Shown piece by piece: positions 24,260 to 32,826 of a stretch of 64,000 bases of DNA. Position 1 is the stretch's first letter. Each line of letters opens with the position of its first letter. This DNA is from an uncultured Eubacteriales bacterium (GTDB taxonomy: Bacteria > Bacillota > Clostridia > Oscillospirales > CAG-272). The position numbers and the translations under genes are program-made. A model generated the notes under the pieces. It did no database searches and was not told where the DNA came from. It saw nothing but the letters and a program-made list of their open reading frames with translations. Location of the stretch: positions 1 through 64,000 of the forward strand of contig URDS01000003.1 in assembly GCA_900546635.1 (NCBI GenBank), given 5' to 3'.

Positions 24260-25323
24260 TTAATATAAAGGCGGACGGCTGCCGTCTGTTTGCCGACCAG
24301 CCGGTGATTGCCAGCGGGTCGGTCGGGACGGTGAATGTGCGGTTTTGCTTGGATCCGCTGTGGGCGGATTATCAAAAGAGCGCGGTTTTCCGCGCCGGCG
24401 GCAAAAAATACACGATGCTTTTGACGGGCGACACCTGCGCGTTTCCGCAGGAGGCGCTGCAAAGGAGCGGCGAGGTGCATCTCGGCCTTGTGGGTGTTTG
24501 GGGCGGCAAAACGCTGACCAGCACCATGTGCCGCCTTGTGGTTTCGCCCGGCGCGCCGAAAAACGGGCAGGAGAGCGAAAATTATACGCCCGGACTGTAT
24601 GAGCAGTTCGCGGCAAAATTTTCAAAATTCGAGAACATGACGGCGACCGCCGTGCAGGGCACCGAAACAAAGGTCAGCGTGACCACGGACGATACGGCCA
24701 TGCGGCTGGATTTCACGCTGCAAAAGGGCGAGACGGGCGCGCAGGGCGCGCAGGGCGAGGCCGGCGGTTATTATACCCCGTCTGTTGACAGCGCGGGCAA
24801 CCTGAGTTGGAGCGCGAGCAAATCCGGTATGCCGAGTGTCGGCGGCGCCTATATCCGCGGCGAAAAGGGAGACGCCTTTACCTACGCGGACTTCACCGAG
24901 GAACAACTCGCGGCGCTGAAAGGCCCGAAAGGGGACACCGGCGCGAAAGGCGATACAGGCGCGGCCGGAGCGCCGGGCGCGGCGGCGGGCTTTGGTACGC
25001 CGACGGCGACGGTAAACGCAAACACGGGTACGCCGAGCGTCACCGTGACGGCCAGCGGCGCGGATACCGCAAAGGTGTTCAGCTTCGCGTTCGAAAACTT
25101 AAAAGGCGAAAAGGGCGATCCGGGAAGCGTTGAAAATATACCCGCCGCATCCGCCACGGCGGCGGGCGTTATCAAAATCGGAAGCGGGCTGAAAATCGAC
25201 GCAGGCGGCACTGCGAGCGTGGACACGGTAAGCGCCGTCACGCAAAACAGCACAAAGCCTATCACGTCCGGCGCGGTGTACGCGGCTATAGGGAACGTCG
25301 AGTCCCTGCTCGCGGCAATATAG
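24253..25323 (+). CDS. Collagen-like tail fibre or baseplate protein
   Basis: The 356-residue protein starts with an about 115-residue beta domain (MLINIKADGCRLFADQPVIA onward) resembling BppU-type N-terminal domains. It then has Gly-X-Y blocks (KGETGAQGAQGEAGG near 158; KGPKGDTGAKGDTGAAGAPG near 220; GEKGDPG near 285). The end is typical of tail-fibre shafts (ASATAAGVIKIGSGLKIDAG). Collagen-like blocks trimerise fibres. It very likely contributes to host recognition. Confidence 0.78.
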   Translation: MLINIKADGCRLFADQPVIASGSVGTVNVRFCLDPLWADYQKSAVFRAGGKKYTMLLTGDTCAFPQEALQRSGEVHLGLVGVWGGKTLTSTMCRLVVSPGAPKNGQESENYTPGLYEQFAAKFSKFENMTATAVQGTETKVSVTTDDTAMRLDFTLQKGETGAQGAQGEAGGYYTPSVDSAGNLSWSASKSGMPSVGGAYIRGEKGDAFTYADFTEEQLAALKGPKGDTGAKGDTGAAGAPGAAAGFGTPTATVNANTGTPSVTVTASGADTAKVFSFAFENLKGEKGDPGSVENIPAASATAAGVIKIGSGLKIDAGGTASVDTVSAVTQNSTKPITSGAVYAAIGNVESLLAAI

Positions 25324-25333
25324 GAGGGGCGGT

Positions 25334-25882
25334 ATGAGTATTGCAACGCAAATCACACGGCTGAAAAATGCGAAAACCGCGCTTGCCTCCGCGCTGTCGG
25401 GCAAGGGCATAACTGTTCCGTCCGCGACAAAGCTTGACGGCTACGCGGCGCTGCTGAGCGGCGCCGCCGCCGTGGTCAACGTATCGGGCGACACGGTAAC
25501 GGCCGACAAGCTGGCAAAGGGCTACACCGCGCACAACGCGGCGGGCACGCAAATCACGGGAACGATGGAAGCGGGCGGCGAGACCGCGACGCTGACGGTA
25601 GACAATGGCACAAGCTCGGCCATATCGGCTAAACTATACAATTTCGACGGTACGGAGACCGCGCTTTCCTTCCCGAGCGGAACCTCCTCCCATACCGTGC
25701 CGAAATACGCATTTATCGAAGTCGATTCCGGCGGTTGTTACGCGGAATCTTATACGGGGTGCAAAGCTTATTCCTCTGTGTCGCAGTATAACCCCGACAT
25801 TGGCGATTTTGAACTGTATTTCGCCGGTTTGCTGGTTACGGCTTCTCAGGCAACTGTAAGTATATCTTACAATTATGTATAA
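25334..25882 (+). CDS. Phage tail protein, receptor-binding-like
   Basis: The 182-residue protein begins MSIATQITRLKNAKTALASA and continues KGITVPSATKLDGYAALL, a common opening of tail proteins in Firmicute phages. The ADKLAKGYTAHNAAGTQITGTM segment is also typical. The C-terminal half is beta-rich. It lies 10 bp after the fibre gene and AGGAGGGGCGGT precedes its ATG. It probably forms the tip or an accessory fibre part. Confidence 0.7.
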   Translation: MSIATQITRLKNAKTALASALSGKGITVPSATKLDGYAALLSGAAAVVNVSGDTVTADKLAKGYTAHNAAGTQITGTMEAGGETATLTVDNGTSSAISAKLYNFDGTETALSFPSGTSSHTVPKYAFIEVDSGGCYAESYTGCKAYSSVSQYNPDIGDFELYFAGLLVTASQATVSISYNYV

Positions 25883-25925
25883 GCAATGTGCGAGCGAACG
25901 GTATACATACAGGAGGTGAATCAAA

Positions 25926-26159
25926 ATGACCTGGGAAATCATACTCGGCATCATTACGCTTGTCGGCTTCGGCCTCTCGGTAATCACGCCGATTATCAAG
26001 CTCAATTCGAGCATAACCAAACTGAACTGCTCGATTGACAGCTTAAATCAGAACATGGCGCGCAACGAAGCGCGCATCACGCATCACGGCGAGCAGCTTG
26101 ACAACCACGAGCACCGGCTTACTGTGCTGGAGGCGAAGGAGAAAGGAGACAAGGGATGA
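25926..26159 (+). CDS. XhlA-like membrane protein
   Basis: The 77-residue protein has an N-terminal membrane segment (residues 4-24) and a heptad-like coiled coil (about 28-70, SSITKLNCSIDSLNQNMARN). This is the layout of the hemolysin XhlA family in PBSX-type lysis modules. ACAGGAGGTGAATCAAA precedes the ATG. It overlaps the endolysin gene by 4 bp. Confidence 0.75.
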   Translation: MTWEIILGIITLVGFGLSVITPIIKLNSSITKLNCSIDSLNQNMARNEARITHHGEQLDNHEHRLTVLEAKEKGDKG

Positions 26160-26728
26160 TTATACCGTTTGAAACGGAGCAGGTAAAACTGACCTCCCCT
26201 TACGGGGAACGAACCTTAAACGGGCAGACGAATTTTCATACCGGATACGACCTTGTGGGCGTCGGTTCAAAGAACGTGACGGCGGTTGAGAGCGGCACGG
26301 TCGTGCGTTCCCGAATCGTGACCGACAAGCAGAATCTCACATGGCAGTGGGGCAATTATGTTTGTGTGAAAACGGCGGCCGGACAGTACCATTATTACTG
26401 TCATTTGGACTCGCGCGCGGTGCGCGAGGGGCAGAATGTGAAAGCCGGCGAAAAGCTCGGCGTGATGGGGAACACGGGCTATTCGTTCGGTGCGCATCTG
26501 CATTTTGAGGTGCGGCGCGCGGACGGAAAAACGAAAGTCAATCCGGAGGAAGTGCTGCAAATTCCGAACGCGGTCGGCACATACGCGCGCATGTCGCTGA
26601 GCGCGGCGGTGGATGCGCTGCAAGCGCGCGGCGTGCTGTCAAGTCCGGAGTATTGGAAGAAAAACGCGGAAAAACTGCAATATCTGCCCGATCTGATCCG
26701 CAACATGGCGGAGGCGCTTGCGCGATGA
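26156..26728 (+). CDS. M23-family phage endolysin
   Basis: This is a zinc metallo-endopeptidase that cuts peptidoglycan peptide bridges. The 190-residue protein has the first metal motif HTGYD (near 25-29) and the HLHFEV motif with the other ligands (near 108-113). A short C-terminal helical region (about 143-190) may bind the wall. There is no signal peptide, as expected for a holin-dependent endolysin. It overlaps XhlA by 4 bp and the next gene by 4 bp. Confidence 0.9.
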   Translation: MIIPFETEQVKLTSPYGERTLNGQTNFHTGYDLVGVGSKNVTAVESGTVVRSRIVTDKQNLTWQWGNYVCVKTAAGQYHYYCHLDSRAVREGQNVKAGEKLGVMGNTGYSFGAHLHFEVRRADGKTKVNPEEVLQIPNAVGTYARMSLSAAVDALQARGVLSSPEYWKKNAEKLQYLPDLIRNMAEALAR

Positions 26729-26976
26729 GGGAATTTTCAAAATGCGTGATCGCGCTTTTGATCGGCGCATGGTTTTTGTGCGCGCTGCTCGGCATCGCGG
26801 TCGTCCTCGTGCAGCTTGTGCGCGGGGACTGCGCCGTGAATCTGTCGGATCTTTTGCTGTATATCGGCGCGCCGATGACCGGCGGCATTGTGAGCTATAT
26901 GCTCAAAAGCGCCTATGAGAACAAAGAGAAAATAAAGGGCGGCCATACGGAGCCGCCCCAGATTGATGAGGTGTGA
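26725..26976 (+). CDS. Holin-like membrane protein 1
   Basis: The 83-residue protein has two membrane segments (about 7-29 and 42-58) and a charged tail. It overlaps the endolysin stop by 4 bp. Position and topology fit a holin, which forms membrane holes to release the endolysin. No named family is recognised. Confidence 0.6.
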   Translation: MREFSKCVIALLIGAWFLCALLGIAVVLVQLVRGDCAVNLSDLLLYIGAPMTGGIVSYMLKSAYENKEKIKGGHTEPPQIDEV

Positions 26977-26979
26977 GCA

Positions 26980-27186
26980 ATGAAAGAGCTTTTAAGAAAA
27001 GTGGGCAGCCGGAAATTTCTGGTGGCGGTGACGGGCGTCGTGAGCGGCATTGTGCTGATTGTCGGCGGCAATGTGACCGAGGGGGTGACGGCGGTTGTCG
27101 CCTCCGTGGTGGCGTATCTTGCGGCGGAGGGCATTGTGGATATGGCCGCCGTCAAAAAAGCGATCTGCGAGCAGGAAGAAAAATAA
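26980..27186 (+). CDS. Holin-like membrane protein 2
   Basis: The 68-residue protein has two hydrophobic stretches (about 13-29 and 34-52) flanked by basic and acidic ends (KELLRKVGSRKF; KKAICEQEEK). It resembles the small phi-LC3-type holins. It ends the phage operon three bases after the preceding gene's stop, before a strong terminator. Confidence 0.65.
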   Translation: MKELLRKVGSRKFLVAVTGVVSGIVLIVGGNVTEGVTAVVASVVAYLAAEGIVDMAAVKKAICEQEEK

Positions 27187-27220
27187 ACCGCCCGCCGCGT
27201 CGTAAGACGTTGGGTTATAC

Positions 27221-27252
27221 AAAAGGCAGCCGCTTCCAGCGGCTGCCTTTTG
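27221..27252. terminator. Terminator of the phage operon
   Basis: AAAAGGCAGCCGCT and its complement pair around a three-base loop, followed by TTTTG. It lies 35 bp after the last holin-like gene. Confidence 0.85.
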
Positions 27253-27255
27253 AGC

Positions 27256-27406
27256 GTCGAAAAACCAAGGTTTTGCGGCGATGGGGCGTATTCTCGCGCC
27301 GTCGACGGCGGCACTCGCACGCCTGTAAGGTGTTTACAAGGCGGCACATGTCCGCCTTTTTCCGCCGCAAAACCTTGGTTTTGCGGCGATGGGGCGCGTA
27401 TAGGCG
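27256..27406 (-). repeat. Dispersed intergenic repeat, copy E (inverted)
   Basis: It begins GTCGAAAAACCAAGG, continues with the inverted middle and GTAAGGTGTTTACAAGGCGG, and then starts a second partial element from GCAAAACCTTGG. A further fragment of the GCGCCGTCGCGCC middle is at about 27534-27590. The rest of the 454-bp gap to 27640 contains G+C-rich duplicated words but no gene. Confidence 0.8.
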
Positions 27407-27640
27407 TGAGGAGGGGCATGAGGGGGTACCAGGCGTCAGCCTGGGGGAGTCCTGATGCCAAAAAGGAGGGGCCCTGCGCAGCCGGGAGGCGTCCTGACGC
27501 CAAAAAAGAGCCCCCTTTTCGGGCGGTATATTCGCGCCGTCGCGCCGCCGACGGCGGCGCTCGCGTATCAGCGCGTTCGCTCGCGCCCCGATACGCAAGT
27601 GCAAAGCATACTTTATTGCAAAATTGCAAAGTTCGGCTGC

Positions 27641-28975
27641 TTACCGGTCGTACTCGGACAACAGCCATACCTTGCCCGTTTCGGCTTCGGCCTGAAAATT
27701 GCCGTTTTTCTGTTCGGACATACAGGCAAAAAGCAGATTGCCTTGTCCGTCGGTTTTCAGGTCGTACACGCTTAAATTGGCGAAGTTGTACCCGTCAAAG
27801 CCCCGTACCGCTTCGAGCGCGTCATACAAAACCGCGCCGTCGGCGCGCCGCAGGACGTACAGACGCTCGATTGCGGTCCCGAAGCTTGGGATCTCGCAAA
27901 CGTTTATCAGCAGATAGTCGCCGAACGTGCAGCCACTGCGCATAAAATCTTCCGGATTCTTTTTCAGCGTTTCAAAAGCCGCGCCCGCCGCGTCCGCTTC
28001 GGAGACGGGAAGGCGGATTTCGTACATCTCTGCCGATGCGTCTTCGTCAACCGAAACGTATATCGTGCTGATCTCATCCCGGCGAAAGCGCGGTATCCCG
28101 TCAAACGTAAACTGAAAATCGCGGTGTCCGTTGCCCGCGCCGCCGGATACGGCTATATGCTGCGCGGGGTATCCGTTGATCGAGATTTTCACGCTTTGGG
28201 CGACCAAATCCGCCTTTTCTTCGGGCGTTATGCCGGCCTCCGCGCCGTATCCGCCGCTGACAAAACTTTGAAGCTTGCCGAGAAGCTCCGACGAATAAAA
28301 CAGCGCCTCATTTTGATAAAACGCCGCTGTAATCGAGTATCCCGTGCCTGAGCAGCAGAGCGCCGCGTTTAGATGATCGGCGTCGCCGCTTCCGAAGCGT
28401 CCGTCTTTTGTGTACGAAATCGAAAAGCCGCCGACGCCCTCTTCCGCCGTCGGACGCCCCTGCGACAGCCGGACGGAATATTCATAGCCGGCGCGGTCGG
28501 CGCTGAGAATGTCGAGCGTCCGGCGCTCGGCGTCCCAGTTTACGGTATAGCCGAAATCACGCATTTCCTCGGCCAAAATATAGGTTCTGCCGCCGATGTT
28601 GCAGGCGGTGACCGCGTTTCCGTCAAGATAGGTCACAATGTCGGTCTCATAGTAGGAACCGAGAATCGTTCCGGAGGGGAGATCGGATGTTTGCACGGCG
28701 GGCGGCGCTCCGTTTACCGGATGGGGCGCGCGGGAAATGCGGAGCGTTCTTTCCGATTCGCTAAAGACCACATCAAAGCTGTAGAAATGCATATCCTCGG
28801 CGCTGATTAGGGTCGCTCCGCCGATGTTGATCGAGTCGATCGCATATCCGTTTAAAGACGTGCGGATGTCGGTGGCATAGTAAACGCCCGCAATATCTCC
28901 GCTTTTGGCTTGACACACAAGGGGTATGGATAAGCAGATCAGAAACATTGCAAAGAAGAACATGCGCTTTTTCAT
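27641..28975 (-). CDS. Secreted protein with stalk-domain repeats
   Basis: The 444-residue protein has a signal peptide ending near VCQAKS. Two related modules follow (GVYYATDIRTSLNGYAID... and GSYYETDIVTYLDGNAVT...), each resembling a half of the copper-amine-oxidase-like stalk domain. The C-terminal 300 residues, with a possible carbohydrate- or protein-binding beta fold, are not recognised. AAAGGAG precedes the ATG at 28975; a TTG at 28981 is an alternative. It stands alone. The function is probably extracellular, sensing or wall attachment, but is unproved. Confidence 0.7.
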   Translation of the reverse strand: MKKRMFFFAMFLICLSIPLVCQAKSGDIAGVYYATDIRTSLNGYAIDSINIGGATLISAEDMHFYSFDVVFSESERTLRISRAPHPVNGAPPAVQTSDLPSGTILGSYYETDIVTYLDGNAVTACNIGGRTYILAEEMRDFGYTVNWDAERRTLDILSADRAGYEYSVRLSQGRPTAEEGVGGFSISYTKDGRFGSGDADHLNAALCCSGTGYSITAAFYQNEALFYSSELLGKLQSFVSGGYGAEAGITPEEKADLVAQSVKISINGYPAQHIAVSGGAGNGHRDFQFTFDGIPRFRRDEISTIYVSVDEDASAEMYEIRLPVSEADAAGAAFETLKKNPEDFMRSGCTFGDYLLINVCEIPSFGTAIERLYVLRRADGAVLYDALEAVRGFDGYNFANLSVYDLKTDGQGNLLFACMSEQKNGNFQAEAETGKVWLLSEYDR

Positions 28976-29074
28976 TTTCAAATCTCCTTTACCGTCCGGA
29001 TTTTTCCCTTTGATTCCGCAGCGCCGGTTTCACGCGCGGCGGCGCTTGCTTTGAAGCGCGGAAGACGCGGGAAA

Positions 29075-29425
29075 TCATGACCGCAGAATTTTTTCCATCG
29101 CCCTGCCCTTGGCCGCCTCGTCGATCAGCTTGTCCAAACACCGAATCAGCCGCATCGTGGGGTCTTCGATCGTTTCGACGCGAACGCCGCAGACCGTTCC
29201 CTTGATTTTTACGCTGTTCGGATGGATGAGAGGGGCGTTTGCAAAAAAAGTTTGATAATCCACGTCCTTTTGCAGCTGCGCCTCAAGACCCTTTTCATCA
29301 TAGCCCGTGAGCCAGCAAATGATCTCGTCTGCTTCCTGCTTTGTGCGGCCTTTTCGCTCCGCTTTTTGCAGAAGCAGCGAATAAACCTTGGAAAATTTCA
29401 TGGCAAATACTTTGCTGTTTTCCAT
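29075..29425 (-). CDS. DUF2200-family protein
   Basis: The 116-residue protein matches what I know of the DUF2200 (COG4898) family: an N-terminal KVFAMKFSKVYSLLLQKAER, GRTKQEADEIICWLTGYD, and the conserved VCGVRVETIEDPTMRLIRCL and DKLIDEAAKGRAMEKILR. The family has no known function. I chose the ATG at 29425 with GGAGGCG upstream; the frame is open 51 bp further without a better start. Confidence 0.87.
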   Translation of the reverse strand: MENSKVFAMKFSKVYSLLLQKAERKGRTKQEADEIICWLTGYDEKGLEAQLQKDVDYQTFFANAPLIHPNSVKIKGTVCGVRVETIEDPTMRLIRCLDKLIDEAAKGRAMEKILRS

Positions 29426-29474
29426 AAAACGCCTCCGTAAATTCCGAATTTGCAGATCGCTTTTGAGACAAATC

Positions 29475-29500
29475 AAGGCAGCCGCAAATGCGGCTGCCTC
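29475..29500 (-). terminator. Terminator-like hairpin downstream of the lipoprotein
   Basis: Inverted arms AAGGCAGCCGCA and TGCGGCTGCCT surround a short loop. Read on the minus strand it is followed by TTGATTTG. It lies 130 bp after the stop of the lipoprotein gene and just upstream of the DUF2200 gene. Confidence 0.5.
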
Positions 29501-29632
29501 AGTCTGTCGAACAAGCAGGACGTTTTCGACAAGGGGAGGCGCGCACGCCCGCTCCGTCGCTCCGGTCTCAAATGTCGGTTGCTTTTACGCCGATTGTGTC
29601 GGCTGCGTTTAGCGTCTTTTGAAAAGCCGCGC

Positions 29633-30166
29633 TCAGTTTTCGAGATCGCTTCCGAACTCGTTCAGATAGCCGAAAAGTCCGCCCGAAACCGCGTTCAGAA
29701 AATCGTCGTTGTTTTCCTCGGCGACAGTCCAGCTGCCGTCGGTTTTGACCATGTTGACGGTTACGTTTTTGGTGGTGGTGGGCGCGTCGGCCGCTGCGAG
29801 TATGTCCAGCATCACTTTGCCGTCGGCGTCCCAGTCCTCCTCGCCCATGTGCGCCATGGCTTCGGTCAGATACTTTGTGAATACGGCCTGCATGTCAACC
29901 ACGGTGATTTCGAGCGCGACCGTCGCCGTATCGCCGGAAATTTTTTCCTCGCCTACGGTGTATTTCATGTTTTCGTAGATTCTTTTCTGCATTTCCATAT
30001 CTTCGTCGGTGAGCGAAGTATCCCCGTCCTCAAAAATCTCTCCGCTGCGGAGCTTTTCAAGTTCGTCGGTCAGAACCTGCGAGGGGGTCTTGCCGCCGCA
30101 GGAAACAAGCAGAAGGGCTGTAAGCAGCAGCGCTGCGGTCAGAAATAAAGAGACAAGTTTTTTCAT
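29633..30166 (-). CDS. Small lipoprotein
   Basis: The 177-residue precursor has a lipoprotein signal peptide with lipobox LLVSC (Cys at about 23), then a helix-rich acidic domain and a beta region (GDTATVALEITVVD and NVTVNMVKTDGSWTV). This pattern resembles DUF4878/DUF5105-type lipoproteins, but I cannot assign it. GGAGGAAACC precedes the ATG at 30166. A good promoter lies upstream. Confidence 0.78.
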   Translation of the reverse strand: MKKLVSLFLTAALLLTALLLVSCGGKTPSQVLTDELEKLRSGEIFEDGDTSLTDEDMEMQKRIYENMKYTVGEEKISGDTATVALEITVVDMQAVFTKYLTEAMAHMGEEDWDADGKVMLDILAAADAPTTTKNVTVNMVKTDGSWTVAEENNDDFLNAVSGGLFGYLNEFGSDLEN

Positions 30167-30209
30167 GGTTTCCTCCAAATACGGTGAATTATAGAACGAT
30201 ACTGCCGTT

Positions 30210-30238
30210 ATTATATAAGATTTCAGCGGAAACGTCAA
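30210..30238 (-). promoter_or_regulatory. Promoter for the lipoprotein gene
   Basis: On the minus strand TTGACG (30238-30233) and TATAAT (30215-30210) are 17 bp apart, about 45 bp upstream of the start codon. Confidence 0.75.
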
Positions 30239-30320
30239 TAGATTCTTGTGCTTTTCCGAACTTCGGGCGCGGCCGGGGAAAAAACGATTTTGCGCGTATG
30301 CAAATCTTTACGCATTTTTC

Positions 30321-30349
30321 TTGACAAAGCGTATATGCCGATGTATAAT
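30321..30349 (+). promoter_or_regulatory. Consensus promoter for the tRNA pair
   Basis: TTGACA (30321-30326) and TATAAT (30344-30349) have a 17-bp spacer and lie 24 bp before the first tRNA. Confidence 0.9.
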
Positions 30350-30373
30350 AATAAAGTATCGGACGGCGGTTTC

Positions 30374-30450
30374 GGACCATTAGCTCAGTTGGTTAGAGCT
30401 ACCGGCTCATAACCGGTCGGTCCTAGGTTCGAGTCCTAGATGGTCCACCA
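30374..30450 (+). tRNA. tRNA with CAU anticodon (Met or lysidine-modified Ile)
   Basis: The 77-nt gene folds as a cloverleaf with acceptor GGACCAT/ATGGTCC, D-arm AGCTCAGTTGGTTAGAGCT, anticodon stem ACCGG with loop CTCATAA, T-arm CTAGGTTCGAGTCCTAG, and an encoded CCA. A CAU anticodon can be elongator tRNA-Met or tRNA-Ile2, in which C34 becomes lysidine; I cannot separate the two by eye. It lacks initiator-type GGG/CCC anticodon-stem pairs. Confidence 0.95.
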
Positions 30451-30516
30451 AAAGGGGAACGTCCAAATGCGCGAATGTTCCGATACGAGCGCTTCCGGGC
30501 GCTTCCCCGGCGCTTT

Positions 30517-30590
<74 letters not shown>

Positions 30591-30636
30591 AAAAGAAACG
30601 GCTGCTTATCTTATGATAAATTGCCGTTTCTTTTTG
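30591..30636 (+). terminator. Terminator of the tRNA operon
   Basis: AAAAAGAAACGG pairs with CCGTTTCTTTTT across a large, partly structured loop directly after the Gly tRNA. The following bases to 30858 are A+T-rich and hold no gene. Confidence 0.7.
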
Positions 30637-30858
30637 GTATTTTTCACTTTTCTTTTCTTCTTTTTTCTTTTAAATTGGCGTTTCCAAATAAAAAGGAAAA
30701 AAGAAGAAAGAAAAAAGCCGGTAGCTTTGCTGCGCAAAGCATTGAAAAAGATACAAAAATAAGGTATGCTAATGCAAGGAGATATACGATTGCGAAATAA
30801 ATAAAAAGTATGGTTTACGCCCTGCTGAAATTATAAGTCAGAATCGGAGGATGCGCAT

Positions 30859-31242
30859 ATGTATGAGCCGAGTGTTGACGAGTTGTTTTTCTTTAACAGC
30901 TATTCTGATATGCTGCCGATTTATATGGAAATGATGAATTGGCTTACTGATAAGTATGACGATATTTCTGTCAAGATCGGAAAAACGGCGATTTCTTTGC
31001 GGAATCAACATGTTTTTGCGACCGTATCGTTGCCTTGGAGAACGGTGAAGGGTTGGCCGCAGCGTTATCTTCTGTTTTCTATCGGGCTTCCTTATCATAA
31101 AGATTCGCCAAAGGTACGCTGCGCTGTTGAGCCGTACCCAAATCGCTGGACACATCATATTTTGGTAGAAACTGCGGAGGAATTTGACGAAGATTTGCGA
31201 AGTTGGATGGATGAGGCTTATTCTTTTTCCAAAGTTAAGTGA
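30859..31242 (+). CDS. DUF5655-like protein
   Basis: The 127-residue protein matches the DUF5655 style: SVKIGKTAISLRNQHVFATV, a central KGWPQRYLLFSIGLP, then EPYPNRWTHHILVETAEEFD and SWMDEAYSFSK. The family's function is unknown. CGGAGG precedes the ATG. Codon use looks less G+C-biased than neighbours, hinting at acquisition. It ends 134 bp before the MFS gene. Confidence 0.78.
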   Translation: MYEPSVDELFFFNSYSDMLPIYMEMMNWLTDKYDDISVKIGKTAISLRNQHVFATVSLPWRTVKGWPQRYLLFSIGLPYHKDSPKVRCAVEPYPNRWTHHILVETAEEFDEDLRSWMDEAYSFSKVK

Positions 31243-31376
31243 TACGGGATATAGGCGTGAACCAAGGCCGGAACGACTTACTTTGGCCGCCGACGAAAAG
31301 TGCGGTTCTATCGAAAAAGACAAAATGGTTTTCGTCTGTATATGAAAAAACCAAATTAAAACTCGGAGAAAGAGAC

Positions 31377-32540
31377 ATGTATTCGCTTTTGCTTGCGCTC
31401 ATTTATCTCGCTTTTATCAGCCTCGGACTGCCCGATTCGCTTCTTGGAGCGGGGTGGCCTGTGATCCATACCGATTTGAATGTTCCGATCTCTTATATGG
31501 GAATCGTTTCAATGGTCATATCGGGCGGAACGATTGTATCCAGTCTTCTGTCGGACCGGCTGACAAGAAAGCTCGGCACGCAGATTGTAACGGTAGCCAG
31601 CGTATTTCTGACGGCGCTGGCCCTGCTCGGATTTTCTATTTCCGGCCGGTTCTGGATGCTCGTGGTCTTTGCGGTTCCCTATGGACTCGGCGCCGGGGCG
31701 GTTGACGCCGCGCTGAACAACTATGTCGCCCTCCACTATACCTCAAAGCATATGAGCTGGCTGCACTGCTTTTGGGGAGTGGGAACGATCGTCAGCCCGT
31801 TTGTCATGAGCCGCGCGCTGGCAAATTCGGTTTGGAACAGCGGATACCGGACGGTTGCGTTTATTCAGCTTGGCATCGGTTTGTTTCTGCTTGCCACGCT
31901 TCCGGTTTGGAAGAAAACCAACCCGAAAAAGGCCGGGGACGGGACGGCGCGCGTCGGGCTTGTCGGCGCGCTGAAAATCAGAGGCGTTCCCTATCTTTTG
32001 ATCGGCTTTTTCGCGTACTGCGCCGCGGAAGCTACCGCGATGGGATGGGCGAGCACGTATTTGGTGGAAGTGAAAGGCCTGCCGACCGAACGGGCGGCGG
32101 GACTGGCCTCGCTGTTTTACATCGGACTGACCGCGGGCAGATTTCTCGGCGGCTTTCTTATGAATCGGTTCGGGGACAGAAAGATGATCCTTTTTGGCGC
32201 GTGCATTCTGTCGTGCGGAATTTTTTCCCTGCTGATCCCCGCAAAAGATCCGGTCGTTTCGCTTGTCGGGTTTGCCGTTATCGGATTTGGCTGCGCGCCG
32301 ATTTACCCCTGTATCATTCATTCCACGCCCGCGAATTTCGGCGCGGAAAATTCGGGCGCGATCATCGGGATTCAAATGGCGAGCGCCTATGTCGGCTCGA
32401 CTTTTGTTCCGCCGTTGTTTGGATGGCTCGGAAGCCTTGTCGGTTTTTCGATTCTTCCGGTCTATCTCCTTGCGTTTGTTCTTTTGATGGTCGGCATGGT
32501 GGAACTGACGTTCAGAACCGCGGCCAAACGCGGAACGTAA
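31377..32540 (+). CDS. MFS transporter
   Basis: The 387-residue protein has about 12 membrane segments and Major Facilitator motifs, including SLLSDRLTRKLGTQ (motif A-like loop) and FLGGFLMNRFGDRKM in the second half. GAGAVDAALNNYVALHYTSK suggests the sugar/proton (FucP-like) branch, but the substrate is not readable. GGAGAAAGAG precedes the ATG at 31377; the frame is open 138 bp further. It is 64 bp upstream of the HTH gene. Confidence 0.9.
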   Translation: MYSLLLALIYLAFISLGLPDSLLGAGWPVIHTDLNVPISYMGIVSMVISGGTIVSSLLSDRLTRKLGTQIVTVASVFLTALALLGFSISGRFWMLVVFAVPYGLGAGAVDAALNNYVALHYTSKHMSWLHCFWGVGTIVSPFVMSRALANSVWNSGYRTVAFIQLGIGLFLLATLPVWKKTNPKKAGDGTARVGLVGALKIRGVPYLLIGFFAYCAAEATAMGWASTYLVEVKGLPTERAAGLASLFYIGLTAGRFLGGFLMNRFGDRKMILFGACILSCGIFSLLIPAKDPVVSLVGFAVIGFGCAPIYPCIIHSTPANFGAENSGAIIGIQMASAYVGSTFVPPLFGWLGSLVGFSILPVYLLAFVLLMVGMVELTFRTAAKRGT

Positions 32541-32604
32541 TTTGACGGTATGCGCGAATGCGCGGGGAATTTCAGAAATTTTCAGCGGCGCGGAGGAATA
32601 TTGT

Positions 32605-32823
32605 ATGATACGGTATGATCGATTGTGGGCGGTCATGAAAGAAAAAGGGGTTTCAACCTATCGTTTGAGAGCGGATCACGGATTCAATTCCAAAACCATC
32701 GCCAAGCTCCGAAACAACGAAAATGTCACGACGAATGCGCTGAATAAGCTCTGTGCGATATTAGACTGCGAGCTATCCGACATTGTTCAATATGAAAAAG
32801 ATGAAACGGCGGAGAGTCTGTAG
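32605..32823 (+). CDS. Cro/C1-type HTH regulator, 72 residues
   Basis: The protein is one HTH domain of the compact HTH_26 kind: RYDRLWAVMKEKGVSTYRLR, then FNSKTIAKLRNNENVTTNAL and LCAILDCELSDIVQY. GGAGGAAT precedes the ATG at 32605. It ends three bases before the HAD gene, so the two are cotranscribed. It may regulate the MFS gene or itself; targets are not visible. Confidence 0.86.
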   Translation: MIRYDRLWAVMKEKGVSTYRLRADHGFNSKTIAKLRNNENVTTNALNKLCAILDCELSDIVQYEKDETAESL

Positions 32824-32826
32824 AAA

